DNA of 64,000 nucleotides. Source: Bacillota bacterium. Lineage in GTDB: Bacteria > Bacillota > Clostridia > Oscillospirales > Acutalibacteraceae. The translations under genes were made by a program, and so were the position numbers. This document shows positions 34,736-44,072 of the stretch, one piece after another; the stretch's first letter is position 1, and each line of letters opens with the position of its first letter. The DNA is taken from NCBI GenBank assembly GCA_023458755.1, contig JAEWYE010000019.1:124001-188000 (forward strand). The letters are read 5' to 3'. The notes under the pieces were generated by a model. It was not told the origin of the DNA, did no database searches, and was given only the letters and a program-made list of their open reading frames with translations.

Positions 34736-35074
34736 ATGTTGCAATCCTTATTCAGTAAAAAGAGATATCAAAATATCGCGCAAAGCGAGGCTCAAAAACG
34801 GCTGTCAGCGAACAAGAGTATTCTTCTGCTTGATGTTCGCACACCCGAAGAACACCGTGAGGTTCACATACCCGGCAGTAAGCTGCTCCCTTTGGATCAG
34901 TTGCCATCCGACATTTTAAAAATAGCGGGTGACAAAAATCAGGAAATTATTGTGTACTGCCACAGCGGTATGCGTGCCGCCGCGGCATGCAGCCAGCTTG
35001 CGGATATGGGTTATACCAATGTGAGCAATATGGGCGGAATTATTTCATGGAGATACGAGGTTGAGCAAGGATAA
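34736..35074 (+). CDS. Single-domain rhodanese
   Basis: 112 aa. One rhodanese homology domain: LLLDVRTPEEHREVHIPGS, then the active-site loop VYCHSGMRA with the persulfide-forming Cys. Such proteins carry sulfane sulfur or act in redox signalling. Start at ATG 34736 follows aaaaggtg. No partner gene is adjacent. Confidence 0.9.
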   Translation: MLQSLFSKKRYQNIAQSEAQKRLSANKSILLLDVRTPEEHREVHIPGSKLLPLDQLPSDILKIAGDKNQEIIVYCHSGMRAAAACSQLADMGYTNVSNMGGIISWRYEVEQG

Positions 35075-35470
35075 TCCATTTCCGCTGCTTTCGCACCGAT
35101 TAGCACCCAAACAGCCTCTTTCATTCGATTCATCTCCAGTTGATTTTTCCAGCAAAACAATCACTTTTTATTTTTGTTTATAGGTTGAAAAAAGTTAATG
35201 CAACGTGTTATTATTAAGTCTCAAACAACGAGCTGCTTTCAATAGGTAAGTGTGAACTTTTTCATATTTGTTTTCACTGCACAGTCGAAAATGGCAATTG
35301 GCAGAGTACTTCGATTTGTCAGGAGAAACTTTATTGCAAAAGAAATAGGATGAAAAAGACCGCCCACTACTGCGAATAGTGAACGGCCTAAAAAGAGAAA
35401 ATCAGCTTATGAATTCTCCAAATAAATTGTAACATATTAGGATAATATGTAGATTGTCGGAGGGAATAAA
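35075..35470. other. Intergenic region with an orphan hairpin
   Basis: Mostly AT-rich. At 35359-35390 a hairpin (GACCG-cc-CACTA-ctgcgaa-TAGTG-aa-CGGCC) has a T5 tract only on the minus strand, although no minus-strand gene ends here. This may be the remnant of a lost gene. The last 60 bases hold the promoter region of the zinc-ribbon gene. Confidence 0.4.
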
Positions 35471-36034
35471 ATGTTCTGTCCAAATTGTGGTGCAGAGATA
35501 CGCGACGGTAAATTCTGCTCGGAGTGTGGTGCACCGATTCAGGAAAAAACGGTTCAACAAGCGAATTTCAAGCCGGGGCATCCCATTAAAATGTGTCTAA
35601 ACTGTGGAGAAAGATTGCTTGAAAAGGCTAAAAAATGCACTTCTTGCAATGCTGATGCACGTGATTATCCAGTCATAGATTCAAATGATATTGAACAAAT
35701 CAATCAAATTAAAATGAATGCCCCGCATAACGAATATAAAAAGAGTTTATGGGATCGTTCTACTGAGCAAGCTAACGCAGCACATGCTAGAAAACAGCAA
35801 AATACAAATGTTTCAGAAATGCCTCAGACGGCGCAAGTAAGTCCCCAAAACAATACAGCTTGCTGCCCAAAATGCGGTTCTACCTCACTAAGTGCTAACA
35901 AGAAAGGTTTTGGTATTGGAAAAGCAGTAGTAGGTGCAGCACTCACAGGAGGCATTGGTCTTATTGCCGGTAATATAGGAGCAAAGAAAGTTATAGTTAC
36001 CTGCCTCAATTGTGGGAATCAGTGGAAAGTGTAA
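35471..36034 (+). CDS. Zinc-ribbon protein with glycine-rich hydrophobic segment
   Basis: 187 aa. Three Cys4 zinc ribbons: FCPNCG...FCSECG at the N-terminus, MCLNCG...CTSCN near residue 45, and CCPKCG...CLNCGNQW at the C-terminus, the last one split by a Gly/Ala-rich hydrophobic insert (KAVVGAALTGGIGLIAGN). This layout resembles uncharacterised zinc_ribbon_2 proteins of Firmicutes. Start follows cggaggg. No function is known; the insert may contact membrane. Confidence 0.75.
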   Translation: MFCPNCGAEIRDGKFCSECGAPIQEKTVQQANFKPGHPIKMCLNCGERLLEKAKKCTSCNADARDYPVIDSNDIEQINQIKMNAPHNEYKKSLWDRSTEQANAAHARKQQNTNVSEMPQTAQVSPQNNTACCPKCGSTSLSANKKGFGIGKAVVGAALTGGIGLIAGNIGAKKVIVTCLNCGNQWKV

Positions 36035-36200
36035 AATAAAAGCCGCCCGCCCCTGTCCGGTGCCCGGGGTCAACGGCAACTATCAGCACAAAAGGGCTGA
36101 CAGTAGGTATAACGCAACTATTTTGGAACATCTCTGCCTTCGAAAATCAATAGGCGGGTATTTTTATACCAAATGCTAAGCTGGAATTTTAAGAACAAAG
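36035..36200. other. GC-rich patch of unknown origin
   Basis: Immediately after the zinc-ribbon stop the sequence turns GC-rich (gccgcccgcccctgtccggtg...) for about 50 bases, unlike the AT-rich surroundings. It could be a worn end of a mobile element. No ORF or clear terminator with a T tract is present. Confidence 0.3.
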
Positions 36201-36201
36201 C

Positions 36202-36587
36202 TTGACAAATAAATTGCAATTTGCTAAAATTATATTTAATAATTAGGAAATGCAATGATAGGGAAAACACACTGCGTTAGGTTCCCACAGAGAGTTGTTG
36301 GTTGCTGAAAAACAACGGACCGGGCAGGATGTGAACTCACCCTTGAGCAGTCAGCTGAACTTGCGGACTTACTAAAGCCGTAAAATTAGGTTTGAACGGG
36401 ATTCCCGCCGTTACCATGGGATGGCATTCGTGCAGTCGGTCAGTTTTCTTGTATTCTTCCCTTTCAACTGACGGATATTGGCTAGGACGCTGGTAGAGTG
36501 GGTATATTATTATACCAAACAGAGTGGTATCGCGGAAGTGTAAGCTTTCGTCTCTTACAGATTTGCAGGAGGCGGAGGCTTTTTTTA
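36202..36587 (+). promoter_or_regulatory. T-box leader, probable leucine (CUC) specifier
   Basis: Promoter TTGACA (36202) and TAAAAT (36225), 17 bp apart. Stem I tip reads AGAGAGTTGTTGGTTGCTG with the ACAAC return strand. The specifier context is GAA-CTC-AC, with CUC at 36336-36338, parallel to GAA-TGG-AC in the Trp T-box of this window. Stem III is GGTATATTATTATACC, the T-box proper AGAGTGGTATCGCGG at 36521-36535, and the terminator stem is 36543-36580 followed by T6. The gene switched on under leucine shortage would be the TIM-barrel/CoA-ligase fusion. Confidence 0.88.
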
Positions 36588-36621
36588 TACCCTTTTTTAT
36601 TTAAAATGGGAGGTAATTTTT

Positions 36622-39153
36622 ATGAAAATAGCATTTTCTACCCTGGGCTGCCCGGATTTCAGCTGGCCCGACATTTATACTATGGCGACGGACCTAGGTT
36701 TTGACGGCATCGAAATACGTGGTCTGGGCAAAGACATTTTTTCGGTTAATGGCAAACCGTTTACCGAAAGTCAACTTGACGAAACATTGAAAAAATTGAA
36801 AAGCCTGCATCTGGAGATACCTTGCCTTTCATCCGGCTGCTGCCTGAAGTTTACTGAGAAGGCGGAGGAAAACTATAAGGAAATTTTACAGTATATACAG
36901 CTTGCCGCAAGGCTCGGAACGCCTTATGTCCGTATTCTGGCAGACCTTGAGCCGCTCCCCTGCGGCGAGGTGGACGACAAGGCCGTGCTGGCACAGCTCA
37001 AACGGCTTGCACCGGCTGCCGCCGCAAGCGGTGTGACCTTGCTTGTTGAAACAAACGGTGTTTATGCCGATACCAGCCGTCTGCGCGACCTGCTTGAAAA
37101 CGCAGCGAGTGATTCGGTCGCTGCACTGTGGGACATCCACCATCCCTACCGCTTCGCGCATGAAACGCCCGATAAAACCGTCCAGAACCTTGGCGCATAC
37201 ATAAAATATGTACATGTCAAGGATTCCGTTGCACAAGACGGTAAAATCCAGTACCGCATGATGGGTGAGGGCGATATGCCGATTGACGACATGGTGCTTG
37301 CCCTGCGTTCTACCAACTTTGAAGGCTATATTTCGCTCGAATGGGTCAAACGGTATATGCCTGAGCTTAGCGATGCCGGCGTCGTGTTTCCGCAGTTTAT
37401 TAACTTTATGGGACGGTATGGCGATAAAGTCATCGAAAAGAACCGGCTGTATGACAATGCAGCCAAAACGGGCAAATACGTTTGGGAAAAGGATACGCTC
37501 ATCGAACTGACCTTCCCACAGGTACTTGATCGCATGGTACAGGAATTCCCCGACCAGTACGCATTCCGCTATACGGTAATGGATTATACCAGAACTTATT
37601 CCCAATTCCGCGACGATGTCGATATCTTCGCGCGTGCGCTGATCGCACTGGGTGTTAAACCGGGCGACCATGTGGCTATTTGGGCAACGAATGTTCCCCA
37701 GTGGTACATCACTTTCTGGGCAACCACCAAGATAGGGGCGGTACTGGTCACAGTCAATAGCGCCTATAAAATCCATGAGGCGGAATACCTGCTGCGCCAA
37801 TCGGATACCCACACCCTTGTCATGATTGACAGCTGTAAGGATTCCGACTATGTTGCCATTATGAAGGAGCTTTGTCCCGAACTGGCAACCGCCGAAGCTG
37901 GCAAGCCGCTGCATATGAAGCGCCTGCCGTTTCTGCGCAACATCATCACGGTCGATTCTCGCCAGCCCGGTTGCCTAACATGGGAGGATGCCAATGCGAA
38001 GGCACGGGAGGTGCCGCTGGAAGACGTTTTCCGCCGCGCCGCCGCCATCAACAAAAATGATGTCTGCAATATGCAGTATACGTCCGGCACTACCGGATTT
38101 CCAAAAGGCGTGATGCTCACCCATTATAACGTGGTAAACAACGGTAAAAACATCGGAGACTGCATGGATCTTTCCACTGCCGACCGTATGATGATACACG
38201 TTCCGATGTTCCACTGCTTTGGCATGGTGCTTTCCATGACCGCAGCAATGACCCACGGTGTTACCATTTCGCCGATGCCCTATTTTTCACCGAGGCTGTC
38301 TCTTGACTGCATTAACAAAGAAAGAATTACCTGTTTCCACGGCGTTCCCACAATGTTTATCGCGATGCTTGAACACGAAAATTTTCCTAAGACGGATTTT
38401 TCCTATATGCGTACCGGTATTATGGCGGGCAGCCCTTGCCCCGTAAAGGTGATGCAGGATGTTGTAAACAAGATGCACATGACGCAGATCTCAATCGTTT
38501 ACGGGCAGACAGAATCCTCGCCCGGATGCACCCAGAGCCGTGTGGACGACCCGATAGAATGGCGCGTCAACACCGTTGGCAGACCTCTGCCGGGCGTGGA
38601 ATGCAAGATCGTCGATCCTGCTACTGGCGAAGACCTGCCTGACAATATGGATGGCGAATTCGTGGCACGGGGCTATAACATTATGAAGGGCTACTACAAG
38701 ATGCCCGCGGCAACAGCAGCAGCCATTGATGAAGACGGCTGGCTGCATACCGGTGATCTGGCACGGCGTGACGAAAACGGCAACTTCAAGATTACCGGCC
38801 GTATTAAGGATATGATCATCCGCGGCGGCGAAAACATCTACCCTAAGGAAATTGAAGAATTTATCTACACCCACCCGAAGGTAAAGGATGTGCAGGTCAT
38901 CGGCGTGCCAGATAAACAATACGGCGAGGAAATTATGGCGTGTGTTATTCTCAAGCAGGGTGAAACGATGACAGAGGAAGAACTCAAGGATTTTGTACGC
39001 TCACACATGGCAAAACACAAAACACCGCGGTATGTTGATTTTGTCGGCGAATTTCCGATGAATGCCGCCGGAAAGATACTGAAATACAAGATGCGTGAGC
39101 ACGCGGTAAAAAAGTTCGGCTTGGAGGCCGACAGCAGGATTGTTACGGCGTAA
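36622..39153 (+). CDS. Fusion of sugar-isomerase-like TIM barrel and AMP-forming acyl-CoA synthetase
   Basis: 843 aa in two parts. Residues 1-275 form an AP_endonuc_2/xylose-isomerase-like barrel with the usual metal ligands: VETNG (Glu), WDIHHP (Asp, His), YVHVKDS (His) and ISLEW (Glu). Residues 290-843 are a complete acyl-CoA synthetase: YTSGTTGFPKG near 489, YGQTES, HTGDLARRDENGNFKITGRIKD, RGGENIYP and the C-terminal catalytic lysine in AAGKILKYK near 818. ATG follows gggaggt. It is the only gene behind a leucine-type T-box, so a link to leucine supply is probable. I suggest activation of a branched acid such as isovalerate for leucine synthesis by reductive carboxylation; the barrel's substrate is unknown. 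Confidence 0.85.
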   Translation: MKIAFSTLGCPDFSWPDIYTMATDLGFDGIEIRGLGKDIFSVNGKPFTESQLDETLKKLKSLHLEIPCLSSGCCLKFTEKAEENYKEILQYIQLAARLGTPYVRILADLEPLPCGEVDDKAVLAQLKRLAPAAAASGVTLLVETNGVYADTSRLRDLLENAASDSVAALWDIHHPYRFAHETPDKTVQNLGAYIKYVHVKDSVAQDGKIQYRMMGEGDMPIDDMVLALRSTNFEGYISLEWVKRYMPELSDAGVVFPQFINFMGRYGDKVIEKNRLYDNAAKTGKYVWEKDTLIELTFPQVLDRMVQEFPDQYAFRYTVMDYTRTYSQFRDDVDIFARALIALGVKPGDHVAIWATNVPQWYITFWATTKIGAVLVTVNSAYKIHEAEYLLRQSDTHTLVMIDSCKDSDYVAIMKELCPELATAEAGKPLHMKRLPFLRNIITVDSRQPGCLTWEDANAKAREVPLEDVFRRAAAINKNDVCNMQYTSGTTGFPKGVMLTHYNVVNNGKNIGDCMDLSTADRMMIHVPMFHCFGMVLSMTAAMTHGVTISPMPYFSPRLSLDCINKERITCFHGVPTMFIAMLEHENFPKTDFSYMRTGIMAGSPCPVKVMQDVVNKMHMTQISIVYGQTESSPGCTQSRVDDPIEWRVNTVGRPLPGVECKIVDPATGEDLPDNMDGEFVARGYNIMKGYYKMPAATAAAIDEDGWLHTGDLARRDENGNFKITGRIKDMIIRGGENIYPKEIEEFIYTHPKVKDVQVIGVPDKQYGEEIMACVILKQGETMTEEELKDFVRSHMAKHKTPRYVDFVGEFPMNAAGKILKYKMREHAVKKFGLEADSRIVTA

Positions 39154-39196
39154 TATTAATATTTATAGAAATAATAACCCATGACATTGGGCAATC

Positions 39197-39232
39197 GACC
39201 GCAGGGCTTCATCATAAGCTCTGCGGTCTTTT
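39197..39232 (+). terminator. Terminator of the fusion gene
   Basis: GACCGCAGGGCTT pairs with AAGCTCTGCGGTC around a 6-base loop, followed by TTTTC. Confidence 0.85.
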
Positions 39233-39452
39233 CATCTTCTATAAAACAACACAACATTTTATTAGAAAAATGTATTTTATGTTCATTATTGTAATTTTTT
39301 AATTTATTTTGTTGATATAATTATATTTATGTAATATATGGTAAATATTATGGAATAATTAGTTATTCAAGAATCGCAGCATTATAAAAGGTAAGTGGAT
39401 CAGATTTTTCATAACCTTTTATAAATAAATTACTTTCAAAGAAGGAATAACC

Positions 39453-41038
39453 ATGTCAAAAATTGAGGTCGGTATTGGAAAATTCAGAAAAAACGGGTTC
39501 TTGCAATTCTCTTAGCGTTTACCATTGCGTTTACATCAAATTTTGCAGTAGTTCATGCAGAAGAAGCTGGCGGTGCACCGGCAACAGATTACCTATACAG
39601 TGAGAACGCTGGTAGTTTGACAATATTGCATTTTACCCCTCCTGCTAATTTTGATGGCAATTTAGTAATTCCATCTACCATTGTAGGAGAAAATGTTACA
39701 TCAATTCGTCGGTTTGCATTTTCTAATTGTACAGGATTAAAATCTGTTACAATTCCACGCACGGTTACATCAATTGAACCCGAGGCATTTTCCGGTTGCT
39801 CCAACTTAACAGGATTTACAGTTGATCCGGCAAATACCGCATTTTCGAGTAACGGAGGAGTTTTGTATTCAAAGGATGGAAAAAAACTGTTGTGTTGCCC
39901 TGGCGAAAAATCGGGTACATTCAACATCTCAAGCAGTGTTACTTCAATCGGTGATTTTGCTTTTGAAAAATGTACTGGATTAACTGGTATCTCAATTCCA
40001 AGCAGCGTTACTTCAATTGGTGACGGGGCGTTTGATGGTTGTGCAGGGTTAACCAGCATCATAATTCCGAACAGCATTACTGAAATTGCTCCAATGACAT
40101 TTTTTGATTGCTCAGGTCTAACCAATGTCTCAATCCCAGACAGCCTTACTTCAATTTATGGTAATGCATTTACTTATTGTACAGGGTTAACCAGTATCAT
40201 AATTCCGGATAAAGGTACTTTAATTGATGGTAATGCATTCTTTTTCTGCAGTAATCTAACAAATGTCATATTTAAAGGAAAAGTATCCAGCATAAGTCAA
40301 TATACTTTTAATAATGATACTACCTTTACTGTTCCAATTGGCACAAAGGCATATTACGAAAACTTATTGACTTCTGACGTTATGGATAGCCAAGCAGCAA
40401 AAATAGTAGAAGCTGCGCCCTCTCCATCTAGTACTTCAAGTTCTCCAAGTCCTTCTAGTTCAACAGGCTCCTCAAGCTCTTCTAGCTCTGTCACAATCAA
40501 AGATTCTTCAACTGGTGCCATGGTTGTCGGAGATGGTGCAACCAATCTTGGCTCAGACACCACACTTACTGTTTCAGCGGTTAACGATACGCAGGCAATT
40601 AAAAAAGCTTCAAACTTCCTTATAGCTGCTGAAAACAGCAATTCGTCGCTCACCGGTGCAATATTAAAAGCAATGTACCAAATTACTCTGAATCAAAATG
40701 GTGTTACCATTGAGCCGAATGGCAAAGTAAAGGTTACGTTGCCGCTTCCTGCCGAACTCAAAGGCCTCACGAATTATAAGATTGTACGAATCGGCGACGA
40801 TGGAGCAATCACACCAATGAGTACCGTATGTGACGGCACAAATATCACTTTTGAAACAGACCATTTCAGCACTTATGCGATTGTACAAGTGCCGCAGGCT
40901 TCCGCAAAGAATACTACTCCAGCAGCAAATGCTGCAACAGGTGACAACTTACCAATTTTACCGTGTGTTGTTCTTGCAGTTTCCGCATTCGCTCTGTTCG
41001 CTCTCACCATGATGAAAAAACGACGCAGCGTACATTAA
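39453..41038 (+). CDS. BspA-like leucine-rich-repeat surface protein, signal peptide split by a one-base frameshift
   Basis: The ATG at 39453 (site gaagga) reads MSKIEVGIGKFRKN and then stops at 39513 in its own frame. The -1 frame continues without a break as RVLAILLAFTIAF...HAEEA, a normal signal peptide, into about 500 residues. The switch falls on A AAA AAC at 39488-39494. The mature part has about six 23-residue BspA-type LRRs (SVTSIGDGAFDGCAGLTSI), a Ser/Pro linker, an Ig-like or ZU5-like region and a C-terminal sorting-type tail (AATGDN, hydrophobic helix, MKKRRS). No other start opens the long frame before the signal peptide. Ribosomal slippage, an A-tract phase switch or a sequencing error could each explain it. 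Confidence 0.8.
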
Positions 41039-41126
41039 TTTCAAATCATAATTAAAACTTTTTTTATTGTATGAAGAACACCCCGCCTGTGCCGGGAAGT
41101 TCAAAACAAGCCGAATGGGCAATAAA

Positions 41127-41160
41127 AAACCAGTGTGCATCAAATGATACACACTGGTTT
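41127..41160 (-). terminator. Terminator of the tRNA-Ser genes
   Basis: 16-bp arms with one mismatch (AAACCAGTGTG.. and complement) and a T6 tract on the minus strand, beginning directly at the CCA end of the tRNA-Ser(GCU). Confidence 0.85.
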
Positions 41161-41249
41161 GGCGGAGAAGAAGGGATTTGAACCCTTGCGCCGGTTACCC
41201 GACCTACTCCCTTAGCAGGGGAGCCCCTTCACCACTTGGGTACTTCTCC
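41160..41249 (-). tRNA. tRNA-Ser (anticodon GCU)
   Basis: 90-base class II tRNA on the minus strand. Acceptor GGAGAAG pairs with CTTCTCC, discriminator G and encoded CCA; anticodon loop CTGCTAA gives GCU (reads AGC/AGU); long variable arm; T-loop GTTCAAATC. Confidence 0.95.
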
Positions 41250-41280
41250 ATGTTGGTGAATAAAAATATATGATAAAAAG

Positions 41281-41369
41281 TGGCGGAGGGGAAGAGATTC
41301 GAACTCTTGGCTCCTTGCAGAGTCACTAGTTTTCAAGACTAGCTCCTTAAACCACTCGGACACCCCTCC
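41281..41369 (-). tRNA. tRNA-Ser (anticodon UGA)
   Basis: 89-base class II tRNA on the minus strand. Acceptor GGAGGGG pairs with the sequence before encoded CCA; anticodon stem CTAGT/ACTAG with loop CTTGAAA gives UGA (reads UCN); long variable arm; T-loop GTTCGAATC. 31 bases upstream of the other tRNA-Ser, co-transcribed. Confidence 0.95.
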
Positions 41370-41767
41370 ATATTTTCGAGTGCGTGAATTATAATATCAT
41401 AATTCCCTATGGTCTGTCAATGAATTCTTGAAAAAAACTGAAAAAATTTAAAGATTTTGTATGCTTTATAAATAATAATTACATTTTGTAATGATAAATA
41501 CAAATGCAATCTGATATTTAGCATATATTTGCAGTTACTTACATGCAAATATAGGAGAAAGCTTTGTATACCTTGTTACAACATTTTGAAAAATAGTGCG
41601 AATTTATATTAAATTTTTTAATTTTTAATTGACATTAGAATAAAAAAAGACGATAATAATGCCTATAAATGTATTGTCTCGTCAATTTGTATGTGTATAT
41701 ATATACGAACAAAATAGAAAATCAAAAGAATCTTACGAAAAATTGAAGTATCGTGTGGTGTGAGTGA
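41370..41767. other. AT-rich intergenic region
   Basis: Very AT-rich (long A/T runs, alternating ATATATATA near 41697). It should hold the divergent promoters for the tRNAs and the next gene, but no riboswitch or repeat was recognised. In particular no GEMM-type aptamer is visible before this c-di-GMP gene. Confidence 0.4.
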
Positions 41768-44071
41768 ATGAATAAGGTCGATTTCTTTCGCAAAGACTCT
41801 ATTACAATTTGGTTTACCATCGTAGCTTTTTTAATTGGAGTTATCGTCTTAGGGACTTATTATGTCATGAATACTTTTAATTTACTCAACTCGCAGACAG
41901 AGGATAATTTGAAGGAAATAACCATACAGGGCGCCCAGCTCGTCAACAGCAAAATCCAGAAGGACAGCAACACCGTACAGGTTATTGCCAATTCGATTAT
42001 GCAGAATACCAGCATAACGGACGGCCAAAAAATGGACAGCTTAAAATCCGAAGTACAAAAATACGGATTTATAAGATTTGGTTTGGCCGATTTAAAAGGT
42101 AATTCGGTAACAACAGATGACAAAACTGTGAATGTTTACAACCGACAGTATTTTAAGGATGCATCAAACGGCAAAGCCTCTGTTTCGGATCTGCTGATTG
42201 ACCGGATTAAAAATGATGAGCCGATTGTGGTATATGCTGTTCCAATTTTTAAAGGCAGCAAAGTCGATAAAGTCTTATATGCGGTGGACAGTGCTTCCAA
42301 TATCGCGAAACTGACCAGCATTTCGGTTTTCAATAATTCGTGTTACAGTTATATTACAAATGAGAACGGAGCAATTCTGTTTCATCCTTATGAATCCAGT
42401 ACAGAGAGTTATACGGAAAGCATTTTATCACTGACCAAGCAGTCGAATTCAACGGATACCTATGAGCAAATGAAGCAGGCATTTACAAATCGCAATACGG
42501 GTATTCGCCTGCTGAATATCCAGAACCAAACGGTTTATATAGGCTATGCCCCGGTAAGCGCCAGTAACCACTGGATGTTTGTTACTTCTCTACCGCAGGA
42601 TGTTGTATTTGCCAAATCCAAGCAAATTATATTGCGCAGTGCGCTGGTGGCTGCCGCTGTGTTGATTCTCTTTGTTCTTGGCGTGCTGTATATTATTTAT
42701 ATGCGTAAAAAAAGCCGTCAGGAAATGAATAAAATCGCTTATGTAGATCGCGTTACCGGAATATGGAACTACAACAAATTTATGCTGGAATGCGAAAAGC
42801 GCCTGCAAAATAAAGGCGGTAAGGCATACGCGATTATTTATTTTGATATTGAAAACTTCAAAGTCGTCAATGATGTTTTCGGCTATACGATCGGCGATAA
42901 AATTCTGGTGCAGATTTCCAATGAGTTATCCCAAATATTGACGGACAATCAAATTTACGGAAGACTTTCCAATGATTATTTTGCAATTCTCACGGAGTAC
43001 CATGGGAATCCGCAGGAGCTGGTCACATTGGTAAAACTGATTAAAGAAAAAATTAATCAAATTAAAATTGATGATAAGACCGCGGTTAATTTGTCGCTCC
43101 CAACCGGAATTTATTTAATCCGTGAAGATGAAACGGACGCAAATAAAATCGTCAATAAGGCAAATTTAGCGCGTGATGCCGCAAAATCACAAGATAATAC
43201 CGAGCGGTACGCTTTCTTTGATGAAGAAATGAGAAAACATCGGTCCGATGAACGGGCCATTTGCAGCGACATAAAAAATGCTTTGGCAACCAAGCAGTTT
43301 GAAGTATATTATCAGGCCAAATTTGAATTGGAAAAATGTTCTCTTGTGGGCTATGAGGCCCTCATTCGCTGGAATCATCCCGAAAAGGGCCTAATCCGCC
43401 CAGATCAGTTTATCCCGGTTGCCGAAAAGCACGGCTATATCGCCGATATTGACCGCTACGTTTTTGACCGTGTTTGTTCGGACTTACATAACTGGATGGA
43501 ACGCGGAATTCAGGTAGTTCCGGTTTCCTTCAATTTATCCCGTATTGAACTGTACCAATGTGATTTGTTGGACTTCATTACGAAAACTTTACAAAAGTAC
43601 CAAGTGCCGGCTCAATATATTGAAGCGGAAATTACAGAGACCGCAACGGTGGGAATGACAGATTATGTGCAAAATGTGATTGGTGAACTTCGTGATCTGG
43701 GCATTAAAGTTTCCATGGATGATTTTGGGACAGGCGCTTCCTCACTGAGCTGTTTGCGTATTATGCCGATTGATATCGTAAAACTGGACAAATCCTTTGT
43801 AGATGATGTGGAGCATGATGCAGGCAGCCGCAATGTGGCAAAGTCCATTATAACGCTGGCAAAGTCACTGAATTTGAGTATTATAGCCGAGGGCGTCGAA
43901 ACTCTCATGCAGGCCAAGTTTTTGGCGGACGCAGGTTGTGATATGGTGCAGGGTTACTATTTTGCAAAACCGCTTAAAAAGACGGATGCGGAACAGTTTA
44001 TGCTGAAGCCGCTCCAGAATCTGCATTTGTGTGACGACTATGATGAAAATGATAGCAGCAGTGGTCACTGA
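41768..44071 (+). CDS. dCache sensor GGDEF(degenerate)-EAL phosphodiesterase
   Basis: 767 aa. Two membrane helices (about 15-37 and 291-313) enclose an extracytoplasmic Cache-like sensor of 250 residues (FRFGLADLKGN-like region, YAVDSASN). The GGDEF-fold domain has SNDYF in place of the signature, so it is probably inactive or GTP-sensing. The EAL domain is intact: YEALIRWNHPEKG, SFNLS, EITETATV, DDFGTGASSL, KLDKSF, IAEGVET, QGYYFAKPL. Expected role is degradation of c-di-GMP in response to an external ligand. It ends 1 base before the convergent membrane-protein gene. Confidence 0.9.
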   Translation: MNKVDFFRKDSITIWFTIVAFLIGVIVLGTYYVMNTFNLLNSQTEDNLKEITIQGAQLVNSKIQKDSNTVQVIANSIMQNTSITDGQKMDSLKSEVQKYGFIRFGLADLKGNSVTTDDKTVNVYNRQYFKDASNGKASVSDLLIDRIKNDEPIVVYAVPIFKGSKVDKVLYAVDSASNIAKLTSISVFNNSCYSYITNENGAILFHPYESSTESYTESILSLTKQSNSTDTYEQMKQAFTNRNTGIRLLNIQNQTVYIGYAPVSASNHWMFVTSLPQDVVFAKSKQIILRSALVAAAVLILFVLGVLYIIYMRKKSRQEMNKIAYVDRVTGIWNYNKFMLECEKRLQNKGGKAYAIIYFDIENFKVVNDVFGYTIGDKILVQISNELSQILTDNQIYGRLSNDYFAILTEYHGNPQELVTLVKLIKEKINQIKIDDKTAVNLSLPTGIYLIREDETDANKIVNKANLARDAAKSQDNTERYAFFDEEMRKHRSDERAICSDIKNALATKQFEVYYQAKFELEKCSLVGYEALIRWNHPEKGLIRPDQFIPVAEKHGYIADIDRYVFDRVCSDLHNWMERGIQVVPVSFNLSRIELYQCDLLDFITKTLQKYQVPAQYIEAEITETATVGMTDYVQNVIGELRDLGIKVSMDDFGTGASSLSCLRIMPIDIVKLDKSFVDDVEHDAGSRNVAKSIITLAKSLNLSIIAEGVETLMQAKFLADAGCDMVQGYYFAKPLKKTDAEQFMLKPLQNLHLCDDYDENDSSSGH

Positions 44072-44072
44072 T

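Noticed and set aside
36886..37914. 342-codon minus-strand ORF inside the fusion gene
   Set aside because: It is antisense to a gene with clear domain motifs, has no recognisable motif or ribosome site, and reflects codon bias of the real gene.
39197..39452. Riboswitch before the LRR surface protein
   Set aside because: After the terminator at 39232 the region is only AT-rich, with no stable conserved helix found by eye.
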